Assembly: GCA_964501185.1 (NCBI GenBank) | Contig: CAZCRT010000011.1 | Coordinates: forward strand, 39,465-78,746 | Length of the DNA: 39,282 nucleotides | DNA from: BS150m-G50 sp964501185 [NCBI: uncultured Bacteroidia bacterium] | GTDB lineage: Bacteria; CAIWAD01; BS150m-G50 | Reading direction: 5' to 3' | Shown here: piece after piece, positions 35,517 to 39,282 of the stretch | Layout of the letters: the number at the start of each line of letters is the position of its first letter | How positions within the stretch are numbered: the first letter of the stretch is position 1 | Position numbers and translations under genes: made by a program | Notes under the pieces: model-generated | Told to the model about the DNA's origin: nothing | What the model saw: only the letters and a program-made list of their open reading frames with translations | Database searches by the model: none

Positions 35517-35950
35517 TATTCCTCAGAACCATCAGTCTGTCCCGGGAAGCCATATCCTGTCCAGGCACCTTCCTGGATATCAAATACTACAGTGTGATTT
35601 GGTCCACCGGCCATCTCCGCAGTAGATGTGGCTTGAATCTGATTGTCACCGATGATCTCAAACTGCCATTTGCGTTCTGTGGACTGGTCAATCTGAACAT
35701 AGCCCTTTTCCTGCAGCTCATCCACACTCTGTGGCCACTGATCATATTCCTGCTTGTAAATCTTGGAGGCATTGTAAATAGCATTGATCTGAACCTTGGC
35801 ATCTGCAGCGCGTGCACCCTTGACATATTGCAGATACTGCGGGACAGCGATAGCAGCCAGAATTGCCACAATGATTACCACGATCAGTACTTCAACCAGG
35901 GTAAATCCTTTTTCCTGACTCACTTTTCGAGCTCCATTAAGAGACTTCAT
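35516..35950 (-). CDS. pilA: Type IV pilin, probable major subunit
   Basis: 144 residues. Positively charged leader ending EKG, cut before FTLVEVLIVVIIVAILAAIAVP; Glu5 present. A short head (about 30-144) with AADAKVQINAIYNASKIYKQEYDQWPQSVDELQEKGYV follows, a GspG/PilA-like pattern without the usual C-terminal cysteine pair. It is first in the pilin-pilT-minor pilin operon and downstream of a sigma-54-like promoter (36141-36156). It might instead be a pseudopilin, but PilT and PilM-Q nearby favour a pilus. Confidence 0.88.
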   Translation of the reverse strand: MKSLNGARKVSQEKGFTLVEVLIVVIIVAILAAIAVPQYLQYVKGARAADAKVQINAIYNASKIYKQEYDQWPQSVDELQEKGYVQIDQSTERKWQFEIIGDNQIQATSTAEMAGGPNHTVVFDIQEGAWTGYGFPGQTDGSEE

Positions 35951-36304
35951 ACAAACTCCTTAACTCTAAACTTATGTGAGGTTCGACTCTTTCTATCCAG
36001 TTTCTCTAATGTATAGTGTGTCATTACTGTGCCATAACAGCAAACAAAACCTATAACACCCGTTGATACTGCGAAAGCCAACAGCAGGCTTCTGTTTTCA
36101 CAATTCAACAACTGTTAACAGGATCACATCAATCGGGTAGTGCAAATTCCTTGCCAGTTATTTCGCCCTTTATCGTGCCAACTTTGACACGATATTCTGT
36201 TCCACTGTCAATAACTCAATACAGAGAGGGTCTGCTCTTAACAGAACGCTAAGAACTTCTGCTTTTGCGAAGCCGGGGGAGACAGAATCCGTTTGATTGA
36301 ACTT
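35951..36304. other. Intergenic region upstream of the pilin operon
   Basis: 354 bp between the PorV-like gene and the pilin gene. It holds the sigma-54-type promoter candidate at 36141-36156. AT-rich stretches lie nearer the pilin start. No small gene with a credible ribosome site is seen. Confidence 0.5.
36141..36156 (-). promoter_or_regulatory. Putative sigma-54 promoter of the pilin operon
   Basis: Minus strand TGGCAAGGAATTTGCA fits the sigma-54 consensus TGGCACRNNNNTTGCW at every fixed base except C6 (A here), with the correct GG-to-GC spacing. Transcription would start near 36130, leaving about 180 nt before the pilin ATG. Pilin genes are sigma-54/PilR controlled in many bacteria. Confidence 0.55.
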
Positions 36305-37336
36305 CTATAAAGCAAACGCCAGCGAAACACGATGAGTAGCTTCAAGCTCGGAATGCAACACGAAGGCATAATCCACCTGCATATTGCGATACCGTAATCC
36401 TGTACCAAATGTGGGGTCCAGTTGAGAAAGCCTGTTTCCGGAACCGCCTCCGCGGATACTCACGCTCTTCATCAACTCAATGGCCAGGCCGAGATGAAAA
36501 CTATCATCAGCGTAGGTATCCCTTTCAGCAGCAACACGCAAATGGGAGAATAATCCGTCATAATCAGCCTGCCAGGCAATTCCCATCCGGAAGTTGCGAT
36601 GAAGTTGTTCGGCAGTATTATCAGCCGTATCCCAGGTCTGGTCGCCACCGAAGGCATTCTGAATGCTTAACACCATTATTATCCGGGTGCTGGATTTCAC
36701 TTTGTTGATTGTCGGGCCACTCACTACCAGGCGTAATCCGAAGTCACCAGAAAGCGCACTTCCATTAAATGTGTCAATAGTCTCCGAAATGAACTTGAGA
36801 TTGAGTCCATAGTGGATAGAGGAGGGCAGCTCTGTCGGGATCAGGCCGGTACGCAGCAATAACCGGAAACTGGTGGAATGGGCAACATTCACCAGCAGTG
36901 CTGCGCTGGATGCATTGAAACTGCCCAGCGGTGTGAAATCAGAACGCTGATCAGGTTGTGTAAGATCCCTCCCGGAAGGGAGCGGATCATAACGAAGCAG
37001 ATCAGCTATGTGGTTGTATATGATACCGGCGGATACACCTGTAGAATGGCCGATTGGCAGTTTGCCAAAAACCGCCTGCCAGCTGGAGAGGCCGCCGAAC
37101 TGCATTGCCTGTTCAGCCATTATCCCACCAGGAGTATCGTAATCAACCGCGGCATTCCAGTAGCAGTTTTCGGCACCTGTTGCGGCAGTAGCCCAGGCCC
37201 CTCCCATCCCTGCGGCTGAAGCTCCCACTCCGAGGTAGAGAAAGTCTGCAGCATATTCAGATGCGGAAGCAGTTTTTACGCCGGCCATCAGTAACGGCAG
37301 CAGTAACCAGTATATAGCAACGCTCAGTTTTCTCAT
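36305..37336 (-). CDS. PorV/PorQ-family outer-membrane beta-barrel protein
   Basis: 343 residues with a signal peptide (about 1-25). The start of the mature protein, ADFLYLGVGASAAGMGGAWATAA, is the PorV/PorQ hallmark (usual L..G.GARA.GMGGA), followed by alternating beta-strands ending in an aromatic/Leu-rich strand (VSLAFAL). In Bacteroidota PorV shuttles type IX secretion cargo to PorU. Here its ATG overlaps the stop of the upstream PorU-like gene as ATGA (37333-37336), the same gene order as porU-porV. Confidence 0.82.
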   Translation of the reverse strand: MRKLSVAIYWLLLPLLMAGVKTASASEYAADFLYLGVGASAAGMGGAWATAATGAENCYWNAAVDYDTPGGIMAEQAMQFGGLSSWQAVFGKLPIGHSTGVSAGIIYNHIADLLRYDPLPSGRDLTQPDQRSDFTPLGSFNASSAALLVNVAHSTSFRLLLRTGLIPTELPSSIHYGLNLKFISETIDTFNGSALSGDFGLRLVVSGPTINKVKSSTRIIMVLSIQNAFGGDQTWDTADNTAEQLHRNFRMGIAWQADYDGLFSHLRVAAERDTYADDSFHLGLAIELMKSVSIRGGGSGNRLSQLDPTFGTGLRYRNMQVDYAFVLHSELEATHRVSLAFAL

Positions 37337-39282
37337 CTTAATCGTGCCAGTTTAACAATTTTCGTTACTTTCTCAGTGTCGTTTTCGGTAATGAACTTCA
37401 GGTAATAAACACCGTTGGCAACCGACCGGCCCAGGTCATCCAGCCCGTCCCAGATCATCTCATCATAACCTATGTGCGGAAACCGCTTCACCAGAGTGCG
37501 AATATGCCTGCCGGAAGAGGTGTAAATCATTGCCTGAATACTCTTTGGTACATCGGTTAACTCCCAGGCAATAATAACTTCATCCGTAAAAGGGTTGGGG
37601 TGAGTGGCAACATGCAGTAATCCAAAAAAGCCTGAGGCTGTAAAGCTGAGAGTGTCCCCCCCCCTGTTGCCCATCAGATCCCACGCTTCCAGTTCCAGTG
37701 AATGAAGTGAATTCGGTTCGAGGTCCAGCAGGGAAAGGTTCAGATGTCCCCAGACAGCATGCCCGCTGATCATGTAGTGTGTGGAATCAACCACCTCACC
37801 ATCCAGATACAGCACCGGTGCCTGTTGACGATTCCCATAGTCGATACCGTTAAGGTCCTCGATAGTGAAACCGAAATCAGGTGAACGGGCGACATAATCA
37901 CCGGGTGCGAAGAACTGGCTGGACACAGAATTATCTACCTGTGGGACAGTGGCATCGTTAATCGCTGACAACCTGGCTATCAAAGGAACACTCTGCAGTG
38001 ATTGTATAATCTCCAGGCTGTCCGGCTGATCAATCCTGATCGGATCAATTCCCGGTACCCAGCAGGAGTAGAGGGAATCCCAGAGTGTGATGAAAAGTGA
38101 ACTGTCCGGGATATCGAGAGCTGTATCCTGCTGTGTAATCTGAAGTGGCCTTTCAAGCAGCAGCGAAAGCTCCAGTTCCGGAACTGCGATTGCACTGTCA
38201 GCAAGCAGTTCCAGCAGGAGGTCGCTCTGAGTGTGGTTTGCGACCAGTGGCCGGATGAATCCCGGCTGACCGGTATGTGGTTCAATGTGGCCGCTCTCAA
38301 CAAGTTGTGGCTGCACGGCAATGTACCTGGTAAGAGCTGCTGCCGGTGCTGTTATCCGCCAGTTGGAAGAGGAGTCCAGCAGTGGCAATTCATCGACACC
38401 CGGTGGCCCGACCAGCAGATAATCCAGCTGTTGCATGATGACATCAGATTCTCCCAGGATACTGGCTTCCAGTGTGATAGAATGACTGCCCTGCTCCTGG
38501 TCAAAGTGTATGGTGACCGGAACTGATTCACCGGCAATAATCGTTGAGTCGCTGTAAAGCGCCAGCGTATCTGACACCCCTTCCCTGACCAGCACCTGAT
38601 ACTGCCCTATCGTTGACTGCCCCTCATTGCGCAGACGCAGGTTCAGCTCAACATCGGTCTGCCCGCCGATCGTAAAGGAATTTTCAACCCAGGCCAGCTC
38701 TGATGGTACAACCGTGAAGAAAGTAAACCCGGGTGAAACCCAGCTGTCACCATTCAGGAAAAGACGATAACGATAGCGTTGAATGACCGGGTAATTCTCT
38801 GATGCGAAATCTGTGATTTCAACATGATACTGGCCATTCTCCCCCTCGAGCGGATAGTTGATTCCGTTGAGAACACGTTTGCCTTCAAAGAAAAGCTCCA
38901 GGCTGTCCGGGGGAAACAGTGGATCAACTTCTGCAACAAACGTAATTGTATCACCGACCTGCGGTTCCGCAGGAATCGTGCTCGAGCTCAATAATACCGG
39001 GCGCTCGGAGGCCACACGGGCAGCACCATACCCATCGATATCCCCCCCATCGAAATAAGCCACCAGCCGGTAGAAACCACCCGTCAGCTGTTGCGGAACT
39101 GTAAACTCGAGTGTACCCCCGCCATCAATGACACTGGTCGTCGCCATAGCGAGGTGGGCATCTTCGACCGGTTGCAAATCACCGGTTTCCGGATCATAAT
39201 TGACCGGGACTCCATCATCCCTGTAGAGATAAAGCGACATCTCCCCGGCCAGGCTGCTGTCCAGCTGACAGTCAACGCTGAA
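37333..39282 (-). CDS. Large secreted protein with C-terminal sorting domain, PorU-like (5' end outside)
   Basis: At least 649 codons, open to the right edge, so the N-terminus (where a C25 peptidase domain would be expected) is not in the window. What is visible is a series of beta-sandwich modules, with CARDB-like sections around TDVELNLRLRNEGQSTIGQYQVLV, and a terminal FlgD-like/type IX-type domain starting VATHPNPFTDEVIIAWEL and ending KVTKIVKLARLR. The coupling to the PorV-like gene suggests the C25 surface sortase PorU or a close relative. This is inference because the catalytic region is not visible. One TTGTATCAC copy lies inside (38946). Confidence 0.75.
   Translation of the reverse strand, partial: FSVDCQLDSSLAGEMSLYLYRDDGVPVNYDPETGDLQPVEDAHLAMATTSVIDGGGTLEFTVPQQLTGGFYRLVAYFDGGDIDGYGAARVASERPVLLSSSTIPAEPQVGDTITFVAEVDPLFPPDSLELFFEGKRVLNGINYPLEGENGQYHVEITDFASENYPVIQRYRYRLFLNGDSWVSPGFTFFTVVPSELAWVENSFTIGGQTDVELNLRLRNEGQSTIGQYQVLVREGVSDTLALYSDSTIIAGESVPVTIHFDQEQGSHSITLEASILGESDVIMQQLDYLLVGPPGVDELPLLDSSSNWRITAPAAALTRYIAVQPQLVESGHIEPHTGQPGFIRPLVANHTQSDLLLELLADSAIAVPELELSLLLERPLQITQQDTALDIPDSSLFITLWDSLYSCWVPGIDPIRIDQPDSLEIIQSLQSVPLIARLSAINDATVPQVDNSVSSQFFAPGDYVARSPDFGFTIEDLNGIDYGNRQQAPVLYLDGEVVDSTHYMISGHAVWGHLNLSLLDLEPNSLHSLELEAWDLMGNRGGDTLSFTASGFFGLLHVATHPNPFTDEVIIAWELTDVPKSIQAMIYTSSGRHIRTLVKRFPHIGYDEMIWDGLDDLGRSVANGVYYLKFITENDTEKVTKIVKLARLR
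38946..38954 (+). repeat. TTGTATCAC motif in the PorU-like gene
   Basis: Exact 9-mer; coding strand phase Gly-Asp-Thr-Ile. Confidence 0.75.

Noticed and set aside
21747-35950. Possibility that the cluster is a type II secretion system
   Set aside because: PilT, PilM and the PilN/O/P/Q order mark a type IVa pilus; no GspC, GspL or GspM was seen.

Overview
The window looks like a chromosomal piece of an uncultured Gram-negative bacterium of the FCB superphylum (Fibrobacterota-Chlorobiota-Bacteroidota and allied candidate phyla). Three things point there. A secreted protein carries the C-terminal 'YPNPFNP' sorting/FlgD-like domain typical of this group. A PorV/PorQ-type outer-membrane barrel follows a PorU-like C-terminal region. 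Large secreted peptidases have stacked beta-sandwich modules. Base composition is near 50% GC. I cannot name the phylum from sequence alone. I saw no tRNA, rRNA, CRISPR array, phage gene or insertion sequence.

Layout, left to right. (1) 1-939: a divergent biotin-protein-ligase-like gene, entering from beyond the left edge. (2) 973-1117: three hairpins between convergent genes, then a secreted subtilisin-family protease (1116-4634). (3) 4975-12420, minus strand: a tightly packed run purN-purH-mreB-mreC-mreD-mrdA-rodA, i.e. the last steps of purine synthesis followed by the rod-shape elongasome. (4) 12762-14696: an OPT-family transporter. (5) 14825-17059: a secreted two-part protein (a pilus-associated domain plus a beta-helix) with a sorting domain. 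(6) 17270-18677: an ECF sigma factor, a small membrane protein (likely anti-sigma) and a divergent DUF6249-like membrane protein. (7) 18632-35950, minus strand: an almost complete type IV pilus machine. In transcription order it is pilin-pilT-three minor pilins, then pilM-N-O-P-Q plus an Ig-repeat lipoprotein, then pilB-pilC, then pilD plus a papain-like secreted peptidase. (8) 36305-39282: PorV-like barrel and the C-terminal part of a PorU-like secreted protein that runs off the right edge.

The most striking signal is not a gene. The 9-mer TTGTATCAC (either strand) occurs ten times in 39 kb where about 0.3 would be expected for random equal-base DNA, and its 8-base core TGTATCAC occurs fifteen times (about 1.2 expected). 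Copies lie in four different codon phases, in unrelated housekeeping genes and between genes. One pair forms a perfect inverted repeat just after the OPT gene. This resembles the DNA uptake sequences of Neisseria and Haemophilus, and the same window encodes a retractile type IV pilus (PilT present). The hypothesis is a new uptake-sequence/transformation dialect in an FCB bacterium. A polar chromosome motif (Chi- or KOPS-like) is the main rival, because nine of ten full copies share one orientation.

A second theme is surface display. A roughly 370-residue domain is shared between the largest minor pilin (31626-33377) and the stand-alone secreted protein at 14825-17059, which suggests the same binding or structural module is presented both on pili and through the C-terminal sorting route.
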